NCBI RefSeq assembly: GCF_901827205.1
Contig: NZ_LR594675.1
Location: 3,906,001 to 3,970,000 of the forward strand
DNA from: Variovorax sp. PBS-H4
GTDB taxonomy: Bacteria > Pseudomonadota > Gammaproteobacteria > Burkholderiales > Burkholderiaceae_C
DNA: 64,000 bases
Reading direction: 5' to 3'
The translations under genes and the position numbers were made by a program. This document shows positions 56,299-63,662 of this stretch, one piece after another (the first letter of the stretch is position 1; each line of letters opens with the position of its first letter). The notes beneath the pieces are model-generated. The model was not told where the DNA came from, ran no database searches, and saw nothing but the letters and a program-made list of their open reading frames with translations.

Positions 56299-58629
56299 CT
56301 ACGGGCTTCGCTGAGGCTGCCCCGGGCGGGCGTTGCGATCGGGACTGGTGATCCCGGTAAAGTCGATCTTCGGCAGCGGGCCGGGAGCGCGAGGCGTGAG
56401 GGCCTCCTTGACGTTCTCGATGGTGGTCACCGTCTTCGCCGTCTGGGCCCTCTTCGTCGCGTGGCGCTTCTCGTCGTCAGCCTTTTGCTTGACCTCGGGT
56501 CGCTTCGACACGGCCTCCAGCACGTCAGCCTGTTCCTTCGTCGCGTACCACTTCTGGATGTTTTCCTTCGTGTAGACAGCCAGGGAGTGGTCGGCGTTCG
56601 TCATGGGCATGACGCCCACGTATGCCTGATAGGCACTCGATGCGGGGTTCCATTCGAGGCGCACCTCCTGGGGCTTTCCGTAGAGTTCCTTGGCGCGGGC
56701 CTTCGGGACCTCGTTAATGAACCGCTCGAACCATTCGTCCTGCGTCTTGGAGGGAGGGCCGTTGGGCATCTCAGTGCGGAGGTACACAGTGCCGTTCACC
56801 TTTGCAGTCACCTCGGGGTGAGCAAGGTACTTGAACGATGCCTCGATGGCGCTCGTCGCATCGGGGTACTGACCACTGTGCGCGAGCAGCTCCGAGTAGC
56901 GGCGCAGGGTGCCGGTCATCTGCGCGGTATTCGCCACCGTGTTGTCACCCCACATGCGCTGCGCCCAGCCGAACTTATAGAACGGGTCGGACTGGAGCTT
57001 GCCCACTTGCGAGCGCACGCCCTTCACCAGCTTGTCCACGTCCGAGCCTTCGACCACGGGCATGTCCACGGCGGTGGCGAGCCCTGCGGCATCGTCCACG
57101 CTGCGGCCCATCTTGGTAAGGAACGCGATGTTGTCGAAGCGGTTGGACTGCTTCTCTGGCATCAGGGTCTTGGCGTAGTCCCCATAGAGGTTCAATTGCT
57201 TGAACAGCTCCAGGCCCGCCTTGCCGGCATCGTTCAGGGTCCCCCGCGGCTTCCCGTTGGAGTCCACCCCGATGGTGTTGAGGTTGAAGAAGGCGGCTTG
57301 GATCGTGTTTTCCCAGTTCGGATTCTTCAGGCCGTTCTGTGCGAAGAAGCCCACCTGTTGCTCGAAGGGGAGCCCTTGGGTGCGCCTCACGGCGATCTTC
57401 TCGGCGAGGTCCTGCACGTCCTTGTCGGTCATGTCCTTGGGCTCGCCATGCTTGTCGAGCACTTGCGGCTTGTTGGTGCCCATCACGGTCGGCAGTTGGC
57501 CGCTCACGAGGGCCGCTTCGATCTTCCGCTCGGCTTCCGTTTGGGACGCCTGAACGGCACCCGCTACTTGCGACTTGAACAGCTCGTTCTGCTGACGTGC
57601 GATTGCCGCCAAGTTGGCCCGCTCGATGGAGTGAACGGTTGCCGCGGAGATGAAGTCCTTGTTGCGCGGGTCGGTGTGCCACGCGGTGAACTTCTCGGCG
57701 CTCAGGGCGCCGTTGTCGGCGTCCCGGTAGAAGGGCAGGACCTCATCATCCACACGCTTGCGCTGCTGCCCGTCGAACACCGTCTTGGCATGGTTCGAGT
57801 AGGTGAGCGCCTTCGTCTCGCCGAGGAAGCCACGGACCTTGCCGATGCCCTCCATGTCGGTATCGAGGAATGCGTCGAGGATGTCCTTGCGGCCGGACGC
57901 GGCCATGCGGACAACCATCTCACCCATCGCGGCCTTCGCCGTGGCGTCGGGCAGCGTCTTCGTGTGGCGCATCAGTTGGTACTGCTGCATGAGCTGCGCA
58001 GCGGCCTCCTGAGGGGTCCCCTTGAAGTCGGCCGAGGAGACCGCGTTCAGGCCGTTCGCCAGGAAGTCCGTGCCCTGCGCCTTGGCGTTCTCGACCCACA
58101 CGCCATCGTTGATCTTGGACACCTGATCCATCACCTTGTCGCGGGTCTGCGCATACGCCTTATCGAACCCGGCCTTGGCGTAGTCGCTCTGCCCGGCCAA
58201 CGTGGTGTTGCGCCACTCGGTGAGGTATTGGTCCGCCTCCTCCGGGGAGTTGAACTTCAGCTCGCCCTTCGTCAGCTTCGACGTGATGTCGCGCATGCCG
58301 GCTTCATGGGAGTTCACCCCCCATATGTGCTGTGCCGTTCCGACGAAGACGGGGCTCTGCGAGGGGAGCATCTTGCCCTCCTGGATGGCCTTGCCGAGTT
58401 CCCCTACGGTCATCGACTGAGCCCACCGCTTTGCCGCGGCTTTCTCGTCCACCTCGGCCTGCTGACGGATCGTGTCGGCGAGGCCAGCACCTTGCGCGAA
58501 GGCGTCCGCAAGGCCCTTCCATCGGGTCTCTTGCTCGGGCGCCGCAGCTTGCTCCGTAGCGGCCACCGGGCGGGCTTGCGTCTGGAGTTGCTGCCCTCCG
58601 AATTGGTCACTGACCTGGACGCGGCTCAT
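56299..58629 (-). CDS. T7 gp15-like internal virion (DNA ejection) protein
   Basis: 776 residues, close to T7 gp15 (about 750). It is soluble, helical, Gln/Ala/Lys-rich and has no signal peptide. Order of features is gp15-like: a disordered N-terminus, a block with EADQYLTEWRN and YAKAGFDKAYAQTR, repeated helical segments, and a charged tail (KQKADDEKRHATKRAQTAKT). In podoviruses such proteins enter the host envelope to form the DNA-ejection tube. It is the only virion-type gene in the element. The start overlaps the stop of the gene upstream. Confidence 0.62.
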   Translation of the reverse strand: MSRVQVSDQFGGQQLQTQARPVAATEQAAAPEQETRWKGLADAFAQGAGLADTIRQQAEVDEKAAAKRWAQSMTVGELGKAIQEGKMLPSQSPVFVGTAQHIWGVNSHEAGMRDITSKLTKGELKFNSPEEADQYLTEWRNTTLAGQSDYAKAGFDKAYAQTRDKVMDQVSKINDGVWVENAKAQGTDFLANGLNAVSSADFKGTPQEAAAQLMQQYQLMRHTKTLPDATAKAAMGEMVVRMAASGRKDILDAFLDTDMEGIGKVRGFLGETKALTYSNHAKTVFDGQQRKRVDDEVLPFYRDADNGALSAEKFTAWHTDPRNKDFISAATVHSIERANLAAIARQQNELFKSQVAGAVQASQTEAERKIEAALVSGQLPTVMGTNKPQVLDKHGEPKDMTDKDVQDLAEKIAVRRTQGLPFEQQVGFFAQNGLKNPNWENTIQAAFFNLNTIGVDSNGKPRGTLNDAGKAGLELFKQLNLYGDYAKTLMPEKQSNRFDNIAFLTKMGRSVDDAAGLATAVDMPVVEGSDVDKLVKGVRSQVGKLQSDPFYKFGWAQRMWGDNTVANTAQMTGTLRRYSELLAHSGQYPDATSAIEASFKYLAHPEVTAKVNGTVYLRTEMPNGPPSKTQDEWFERFINEVPKARAKELYGKPQEVRLEWNPASSAYQAYVGVMPMTNADHSLAVYTKENIQKWYATKEQADVLEAVSKRPEVKQKADDEKRHATKRAQTAKTVTTIENVKEALTPRAPGPLPKIDFTGITSPDRNARPGQPQRSP

Positions 58630-58934
58630 CGCTGCACCTCGTCAGCCTCAACCGCCTTCAGGTTGCCTAGATAGAGGGCGGCGGCAAAGTCGGCCGGCTG
58701 CATGCCAGCTTGACCGGCTGCCACGGAGAAAAGGAAGTGGTGCTGCACAAGGTGCGCGAGGGCTCGGCTGTTGTCGATCCAGTGGGCGTCACCTTCTCGG
58801 GCAGGCGTGCCGGCTTCGATATCGGCCGCATGCTGGAGGCTCCGCTGGAGGGCCTTGATGTGATCGAACAGGGGGACGGGAAGGGAGTAGGCGCGGATTA
58901 CACGCGAGGAATGCTGTGCCATATACAAGCTCAT
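58626..58934 (-). CDS. Small hypothetical phage protein
   Basis: 102 residues from ATG 58934 (MSLYMAQHSS); ATG 58922 is also possible. It is helical: VPLFDHIKALQRSLQHAADIE, ALAHLVQHHFLFSVAAGQAGM. The stop overlaps the start of the ejection-protein gene (ATGA), so the two are coupled. A terminator-like hairpin just upstream (58958-58986) separates it from earlier transcripts. Not recognised. Confidence 0.6.
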   Translation of the reverse strand: MSLYMAQHSSRVIRAYSLPVPLFDHIKALQRSLQHAADIEAGTPAREGDAHWIDNSRALAHLVQHHFLFSVAAGQAGMQPADFAAALYLGNLKAVEADEVQR

Positions 58935-58953
58935 GAGTAGTGGGGGGACGAGG

Positions 58954-58986
58954 AAAAAGCCCCGCACGCCGTGAGGCATGGGGGCT
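58954..58986 (-). terminator. Terminator-like hairpin upstream of the ejection-protein operon
   Basis: On the minus strand AGCCCC (58986-58981) pairs with GGGGCT (58963-58958), followed by TTTT. The loop contains a smaller GCC/GGC pair. It would stop read-through from the non-coding stretch. Confidence 0.5.
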
Positions 58987-59829
58987 CGGGACAAGGACGC
59001 TGAGGGCGACCTATCGGCAGCAACTTGGAGTCACAGAGAGATGGCCGGAACGGGCATCAAGTTGCTCGCGATAGAACGCCGGAGGGGCATCGTTGATTGG
59101 GTGAGACCATGAATGCATCCCGTACTCAGGGGCGCCATGAAGGCCCACCTGTTGGAGCCCCATAGAGATGGCTTCAGAGGGCCTCAACAGGTCATCTTCA
59201 TGGGCATCTCCAAGAGCATCAGGATGAAGATGTTCTTCCTTGGTCTCCTCATGCCGAAGGCATCTCTGAGATGCACCTTCAGGAACCCTTTAGGGAGGCT
59301 TCGCCTCTGCCCCTCTTACTCCCCAAAAATCCTTCCACAGCCGGAAGGGCTGAGGTCTTATCCCGCGGGGCGAACGCATGTCCGGGGAACTTGGATGGGG
59401 TGCCTGCGCAGCGAATGTGCGGAGGTGTGTAAGGTGGTCGTATGGTTGCCGGAAGTGTCTCCGGCTGGTGGTCGAGCGTAGTCCTTTCCTAATCAAGGGG
59501 GTAATCGCGCGGGTCCTGGGGCTCTCCCATTGAGGGGGGAAATCGCTTGAACCACGGGTTCACTTAGTCGGTGGGTGAATCAAAGCGGATCGAGCCCGCA
59601 GGACCTTCATAATCAGGGGGTATTCGGTAGCGGACAGCCGCGCCTCGGCCCGGGCTGGGGCGTCTCCTACCTAGTCAACGTATTAATCTAAAGCCGCGTC
59701 GCTGAAGCCCCTCGGAGCCCCAACACACTGGACCCTGTGCGGCCCCTTGTCGGGTCCGCTACGCTGCTCCTGAGAGACCTGGACAAGCTCCTGAGGCCGC
59801 GTCGCTTCGGGTGGCCCCCAAAATGAAGA
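58987..59829. other. Non-coding, structure-rich stretch
   Basis: No convincing protein gene lies here; a 122-codon frame at 59113-59481 has no family resemblance and no Shine-Dalgarno. Four hairpins are packed in 59147-59307: 59147-59154 with 59185-59192, directly abutting 59193-59201 with 59224-59232, then 59256-59280 and 59295-59307. AATCAAGGGGGTA (59491-59503) and AATCAGGGGGTA (59610-59621) are near-repeats. It may encode a structured RNA or hold a replication or packaging site. Confidence 0.45.
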
Positions 59830-59847
59830 GAGCCCCTTGCGGGGCTC
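59830..59847 (-). terminator. Terminator after resolvase gene
   Basis: A perfect 7-bp stem (GAGCCCC / GGGGCTC, loop of 4) lies 24 nt beyond the resolvase stop, followed on the minus strand by TCTTCATTTT. Confidence 0.65.
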
Positions 59848-59870
59848 GTTTAGGTTTCCGTTGCCGGGAG

Positions 59871-60455
59871 TCAGGCCGGCGCCATCGCATCCCGAATGCG
59901 CATGATGGTTTGCCGACTGGTGTTGTGGGCACGGGCGATGGACGCGACTGGCTCGCCCTTCACAAGCCGCTCACGCACATCATCCATCGCCCGCCCCTGC
60001 AAAGCCTGAGGGCGCCCGAGAGTCTTCCCTTCCGACTTCGCCCGAGCGAGTCCCGCCTGGGTCCGCTCGATCAGCAAATCACGCTCGAACTCCGCCACGG
60101 CGGCGATCACAGCCATGGTCATCTTGCCGGCCGGGCTGGTGAGGTCCACCCCGCCGAGGGCGAGGCAGTGCACGCGAACGCCGAGGCCCGTGAGCGCCTC
60201 TACGGTCGCCCTCACGTCCATCGCGTTGCGCCCGAGGCGGTCCAACTTGGTGACCACTAGGACATCCCCCGCCTCAAGCTTGTCGAGGAGCCTCCCGAAA
60301 CCGACCCGCTCCGAGGCCGCTACGGACCCCGAGACGGTCTCCGTGATGGTGCGCTGAGGGGTGACCGTGAAGCCGGCCGCAGCGATCTCCTGCACTTGGT
60401 TGTCGGTGGTCTGGTCGGCGGTAGAGACGCGGCAGTAGGCAAAGACTCGGGACAT
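59871..60455 (-). CDS. Serine recombinase (Tn3-type resolvase/invertase)
   Basis: 194 residues. The catalytic Ser is in YCRVSTADQ; VTKLDRLGRNAMDVRATVEAL, then MTMAVIAAVAEFERDLLIERTQAGL are the standard resolvase blocks. A C-terminal helix-turn-helix (VASIARAHNTSRQTIMRIRDA) binds DNA. ATG 60455 has AGGAG upstream. It may resolve dimers or invert a segment of the element. It is divergent from the Abi-C-like gene. Confidence 0.93.
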   Translation of the reverse strand: MSRVFAYCRVSTADQTTDNQVQEIAAAGFTVTPQRTITETVSGSVAASERVGFGRLLDKLEAGDVLVVTKLDRLGRNAMDVRATVEALTGLGVRVHCLALGGVDLTSPAGKMTMAVIAAVAEFERDLLIERTQAGLARAKSEGKTLGRPQALQGRAMDDVRERLVKGEPVASIARAHNTSRQTIMRIRDAMAPA

Positions 60456-60599
60456 GGGGACAAGCTCCTGATGTACGAAAACGTAGTCCGAATCATGGAG
60501 CATGTCCGAAAGATCGTCAAGCTAATTTATGGACAGTGTTGTCAGGGCTGTACGGAACCGGTCGATTTCGGACGACCCCGAAGGCTATACGATGCAAAC

Positions 60600-61448
60600 A
60601 TGGCAACAGACCACCCTCTCTTCATCTACCGGTACATGGAGCGTGCTGCTCCGCGAGGCGACAGCCCGCGCTTTCGCATTCGGATTGGCGCAGCGTTCCC
60701 CGAAGGCGACGGGCCAAGGGCCGAGGTGAGGCAGCGACTTCGAGCGGAGGCGGGCGTCGCGGTGCGGGTCGGCCAGTGGGGCGTGCTGTGGGACGAGTTC
60801 TACCAGCGAAGCCCCATGGAGGAGGTGCTAACCGCGATCACTATCACGTTCCAGGTTTTGCAACGACAGGCTGGCGCTCGGCGTGCCGAGATTTACCGCA
60901 CTTTCGTGGAACGTGCTCTTGCAGAGGAGCACATTGGCTTCCGCATTGACGAACAGGGTGTCATTCACTATGCGGTCGATGAGGTGTTCGAGGGGATGCG
61001 GGCCGCGACACTGGCCGTCCTTAACGACCCGGTGTTGGCCGTTGCTCGGAGCTGCTATGAGGCTGCGTTTCAGCACCTCGACCGTCATCCCCCAGACACG
61101 AAGCCAGCCGTTCGGTCCATGTTTGAGGCGCTCGAAGTCGTCGCCAAGCAGCTGAACCCAACGGCACGTAACCTCCACGAGAATCTGTGTCGGAATCAAC
61201 TTCGGGACCAGTACCTTGTGGTCGCCGGCGGGGATGCGGTTGAACGGCGAGTCTGGGAAGGAATGTTCGAAGGCATGGCCCAATGGGTCCACGGCATGCA
61301 CGAGTACAGGCATGGTCAAGTGGACAACCTTGCGCCTCCAACGGAGGAGTTCGCGGTCTACGCGTTGAGTTCTGGTTCCGCGTTTCTTCGCCTCTTGGCC
61401 CATCTAGCGCTCCGTGTGGGTGTTCAGCCCGCACAAGCACCTTTGTAA
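60600..61448 (+). CDS. Hypothetical protein with Abi-C/HEPN-like C-terminal region (candidate defence gene)
   Basis: 282 residues, starting MATDHPLFIYRYMERAA. The C-terminal half resembles the C-terminal domain of abortive-infection proteins: AVRSMFEALEVVAKQLNP, then HGMHEYRHGQVDNLAPPTEEFAVYALSSGSAFLRLLAHL, with an R-H pair typical of HEPN RNases. The N-terminal part is unrecognised. It overlaps a zinc-ribbon gene by TAATG. As cargo of a phage-derived element it could protect the host from other phages; this is inferred. Confidence 0.6.
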   Translation: MATDHPLFIYRYMERAAPRGDSPRFRIRIGAAFPEGDGPRAEVRQRLRAEAGVAVRVGQWGVLWDEFYQRSPMEEVLTAITITFQVLQRQAGARRAEIYRTFVERALAEEHIGFRIDEQGVIHYAVDEVFEGMRAATLAVLNDPVLAVARSCYEAAFQHLDRHPPDTKPAVRSMFEALEVVAKQLNPTARNLHENLCRNQLRDQYLVVAGGDAVERRVWEGMFEGMAQWVHGMHEYRHGQVDNLAPPTEEFAVYALSSGSAFLRLLAHLALRVGVQPAQAPL

Positions 61449-61663
61449 TGTTCGCAGCAGACTTCAACCATAAAGCTGCCTTGGCTGCCAGCTCATGCCC
61501 GCGCTGCGGCACCTTAGGACTCATCGAGTCGGACGACACTGCGCACCATGCCGCCCCCGAGCGACACCGCCACGAGGCCCGCTTTCAGTTCAACCCCTCG
61601 GTGTACTGCCGGTGCCCCGCGTGTGGCCTGGAGGCGCAGTACCCGGCGTGCATGGAAGACTGA
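61448..61663 (+). CDS. Small zinc-ribbon protein
   Basis: 71 residues. Two Cx2C knuckles (CPRCG and CPACG) enclose a His-rich stretch (HHAAPERHRHEAR), so it probably binds zinc. The start overlaps the stop of the Abi-C-like gene (TAATG), indicating coupled translation and a common function. It may be a partner or antitoxin of that gene, which is unproven. Confidence 0.65.
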   Translation: MFAADFNHKAALAASSCPRCGTLGLIESDDTAHHAAPERHRHEARFQFNPSVYCRCPACGLEAQYPACMED

Positions 61664-61718
61664 CCTCTGGCTCCCTCACGTGTCGCGTTGCTGGGGACGG
61701 CAAGGTGTCAGTACGGTG

Positions 61719-61737
61719 CCCTGAGGGGGCCTCAGGG
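61719..61737. other. Hairpin after zinc-ribbon gene
   Basis: A perfect 8-bp stem (CCCTGAGG / CCTCAGGG, loop GGG) lies 56 nt after the zinc-ribbon gene. No T-run follows, so it may mark a transcript end without being a standard terminator. Confidence 0.4.
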
Positions 61738-61823
61738 GTACCCCAAGGGGGGAACTTCGCGCCCGGATTTGCTTGAATGGGCGCTCGAACTTGTGATCCA
61801 AAAGCAAAATGACTTGGAGGACT

Positions 61824-62213
61824 ATGACCATCGCCCAGTTCCTTGACTTCACCGGCTTGTTCTTCGGCTTGGCCAGCGGAGGGGCATTCAGCTACGGCGT
61901 TTTGGCGATGAGCGACGAATCGCTGCGCATCATCGGCAGTTCGTTTTACGACGGAGGCCAACAACAAGTAGCAGAGCTTGGGCAGCAAAAAGCCGACTTC
62001 CGATACGGAGCGGGCTTTCTCGTCGTGTCCTTCTTGCTTCAACTCCTGGCGAAGTTGGAGCCGGTGATGCCGACTGGCTCGTGGGCAAACTTCTGGATCG
62101 GCCTCGTTGCTAGCGGTGCGCTCGTCGCTGCGACAGTGCTTGCTTGTTTGCCTGCTTGGAGACGAGCTAGATCAAGGGCAATCGTCGAAGCCGCTCAGAT
62201 GAATCGCGCGTAG
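61824..62213 (+). CDS. Small hypothetical membrane protein
   Basis: 129 residues. Membrane segments are visible at FTGLFFGLASGGAFSYGVLA, YGAGFLVVSFLLQLLA and FWIGLVASGALVAATVLACL, with a basic C-terminal tail (RRARSRAIVEAAQ). ATG 61824 has GGAGG close upstream. Not recognised; it is element cargo. Confidence 0.62.
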   Translation: MTIAQFLDFTGLFFGLASGGAFSYGVLAMSDESLRIIGSSFYDGGQQQVAELGQQKADFRYGAGFLVVSFLLQLLAKLEPVMPTGSWANFWIGLVASGALVAATVLACLPAWRRARSRAIVEAAQMNRA

Positions 62214-62241
62214 GCGACTTCAGGGGCCCACCCGAAGGGCC

Positions 62242-62613
62242 TCACGATGCTGTTGAAGATCCCCTTGCTACCCTTCCTGAGAGGCCGCCGAGCGTTGCCG
62301 GAATGAGTCTTCCGCGTGCCGTGAGCCGAACCACTCGGCGCCTGCCGCTCTCAGGGTCCGCATGCTGGGCGAGGAGTCCCGCCCGTACCAACTTGGCGAC
62401 ATGCCGGGACGTGGCTTGCCTTGTGAAACCGGTGATCTTGCTGATCTCGGTCTGCGAGCACCGGCCACTTCGCACGACCGCAATGAAGGTCTGAATCTGC
62501 TCGGCGGTGATGCCCGGCGCAGCCTTGCGCATCTCGGAGGTCACTCGCTCATAGCTCATCAGACCGATGTTCAAGGAAGTGGCTTCGGTGAGCGGCGAAC
62601 ATGTCAAGGCCAT
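62242..62613 (-). CDS. MarR-like winged-helix regulator
   Basis: 123 residues. The winged helix reads ITAEQIQTFIAVVRSGRCSQTEISKITGFTRQATSRHVAKLVRAGLL, followed by the wing ADPESGRRRVVRLTARGRLI. ATG 62613 has GGAAGG upstream. It is probably the element's own regulator; its target is unknown. It follows a small acidic gene by 18 nt and both share a strand. Confidence 0.8.
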   Translation of the reverse strand: MALTCSPLTEATSLNIGLMSYERVTSEMRKAAPGITAEQIQTFIAVVRSGRCSQTEISKITGFTRQATSRHVAKLVRAGLLAQHADPESGRRRVVRLTARGRLIPATLGGLSGRVARGSSTAS

Positions 62614-62631
62614 GGGCGTGCCTTCCACGCC

Positions 62632-62886
62632 TCAGCAGAACCGCAGTTCCTCACGCATGCACAGAAGCAGCCAGCACGCCGCTTCGCCGGACTCACAGGC
62701 TTCACCGTCGGGGCCGCCGAAGGACTCCACGGCTCGGAAGGTCTCAGCACACGGAACGATGCACGTGCTCCACCAATCGGGGTCATCGTGTTCAAAGGAG
62801 CGCGCAGCGCCCGCCAGCAGAACGGCGCCGTGGGGATCGAGGTCGGCTTCGAGGATGAAGGTTTCGGGGAACGGATCGAATGCCAT
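62632..62886 (-). CDS. Small acidic hypothetical protein
   Basis: 84 residues, acidic (FILEADLDPHGAVLLAG, FEHDDPDWWSTCIVPC) and rich in Cys for its size. No membrane segment. It starts the two-gene unit with the MarR-like gene. Not recognised. Confidence 0.55.
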   Translation of the reverse strand: MAFDPFPETFILEADLDPHGAVLLAGAARSFEHDDPDWWSTCIVPCAETFRAVESFGGPDGEACESGEAACWLLLCMREELRFC

Positions 62887-63222
62887 GAGGTGCTTTCTGG
62901 GGAGGTTTCGGGGGCACGTCGAGGTGACGCGACGGGCCGAATGATCGCCATGAAAACTCGCGGTTTCTATACGCGGAATCACGCCTAGAAAAGTGCTGTG
63001 ATAGAGTTGAATTTGAAGCGAGGAACAGTGATGCACCCCGCTCTCAGCCTTACCTCACCCATCTCGTTTCCGCGACCATCTCGCCATCGAAACGACCCCC
63101 TCCCCACTCCTTTGCGACCCTGCTACGATGGTCGCGGCTGTGCAACCAAACTGTAGAACCCAGCCGCGTGTCATTCTCTGTAAGTTATTGATTTCATTGA
63201 CTTTTCGGGAACCGATGGCGGC
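62887..63222. other. Right-end intergenic region of the element
   Basis: 336 bp without a convincing gene. It should hold the promoter of the minus-strand pair and the right integrase arm site (63150-63160). Confidence 0.45.
63150..63160 (+). repeat. Candidate integrase arm site (right)
   Basis: ACTGTAGAACC matches the two left-end repeats at 51734-51758 in the same orientation and lies 63 bp inside the right core. Confidence 0.55.
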
Positions 63223-63243
63223 GGTAAGGCTCGTCAACCTCAT
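63223..63243 (+). repeat. attR core (21-bp direct repeat, right copy)
   Basis: Identical to 51655-51675. It carries a copy of the last bases of ffs but no SRP core upstream, so it is the displaced right junction. The original ffs terminator follows directly. Confidence 0.88.
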
Positions 63244-63246
63244 TCC

Positions 63247-63278
63247 AAAAAGCCGCGTGTTCGAACCCGGCTTTTTTT
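63247..63278 (+). terminator. Displaced ffs terminator
   Basis: A 9-bp stem (63247-63255 with 63268-63276) ends in seven T. It follows attR where ffs would end on an element-free chromosome, so it is most likely the native ffs terminator, now 11.6 kb from its gene. Confidence 0.75.
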
Positions 63279-63294
63279 CTCGCCCGCAAGCGCT

Positions 63295-63576
63295 TCAGGT
63301 CGCAGCCTCGAATCGCTCCAGCTTGGCCACAAGCGTGTGCGCCAGCGCCAGCGTCTTGTGCTCCATGTTCGCCACGTGATAGCAGCCTAGCGCCCGCCCC
63401 TCGTAGCTGATGGCCGCAACCGGGAAGTGGTGGCCGAGGGCCGTGGCGGCGTCGTGCAGGCATTCTGCAATCGACCGCAAGCCCTGGCGCACGTAACGCT
63501 CGTCGGCGTTGCCGGTGCTCACGCTGTAGTTGAAATACCTGTCTCGGATCTTCTTGATGTCGACGTGCGGATGCAT
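63295..63576 (-). CDS. Hypothetical protein
   Basis: 93 residues, chromosomal, not recognised. MHPHVDIKKIRDRYFNYSVS begins the protein; LRSIAECLHDAATALGHHFPVAAISYEGRALGCYHVA and an amphipathic C-terminal helix follow. A run of ten G on the plus strand (63583-63592) lies 6 nt upstream of the start, in the place of the Shine-Dalgarno. Confidence 0.6.
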   Translation of the reverse strand: MHPHVDIKKIRDRYFNYSVSTGNADERYVRQGLRSIAECLHDAATALGHHFPVAAISYEGRALGCYHVANMEHKTLALAHTLVAKLERFEAAT

Positions 63577-63662
63577 GGAGATGGGGGGGGGGCCGCCTCA
63601 GGGCAGCCCGCGATTGTCTGCGGCCTCGCAAACAAATGCACTTCAGCCAGAAGTATGCAATT

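Larger units (their letters stand above)
51655..63243. mobile_element. Integrated phage-derived element in the 3' end of ffs
   Basis: About 11.6 kb between 21-bp direct repeats, with a tyrosine integrase gene starting 110 bp inside the left end. Contents: integrase, two hypothetical genes, AntA/AntB antirepressor and a small partner, a T7 gp15-like ejection protein, a structured non-coding stretch, serine resolvase, an Abi-C-like gene, a zinc-ribbon gene, a small membrane protein, a winged-helix regulator and a small acidic protein. There are no capsid, portal, terminase or tail genes, so it is not a complete prophage. It could be a remnant, a satellite or a phage-derived island. Confidence 0.88.

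Noticed and set aside
56260..58674. 804-codon plus-strand frame opposite the ejection-protein gene
   Set aside because: Longer than the minus frame, but its composition (Leu/Arg/His/Gly-rich, no domain) is typical of a shadow. The minus frame has phage-like composition, overlaps its neighbour by ATGA and ends before a terminator.
59113..59481. 122-codon frame in the non-coding stretch of the element
   Set aside because: No Shine-Dalgarno or family resemblance, and it crosses several perfect hairpins.
59480..59640. Possible CRISPR or tandem repeat array
   Set aside because: Only two imperfect copies of a 12-13 bp motif, no regular spacing.
60396..60599. N-terminal extension of the Abi-C-like gene
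   Set aside because: The extension overlaps the resolvase start region and its promoter; ATG 60600 gives a cleaner N-terminus.
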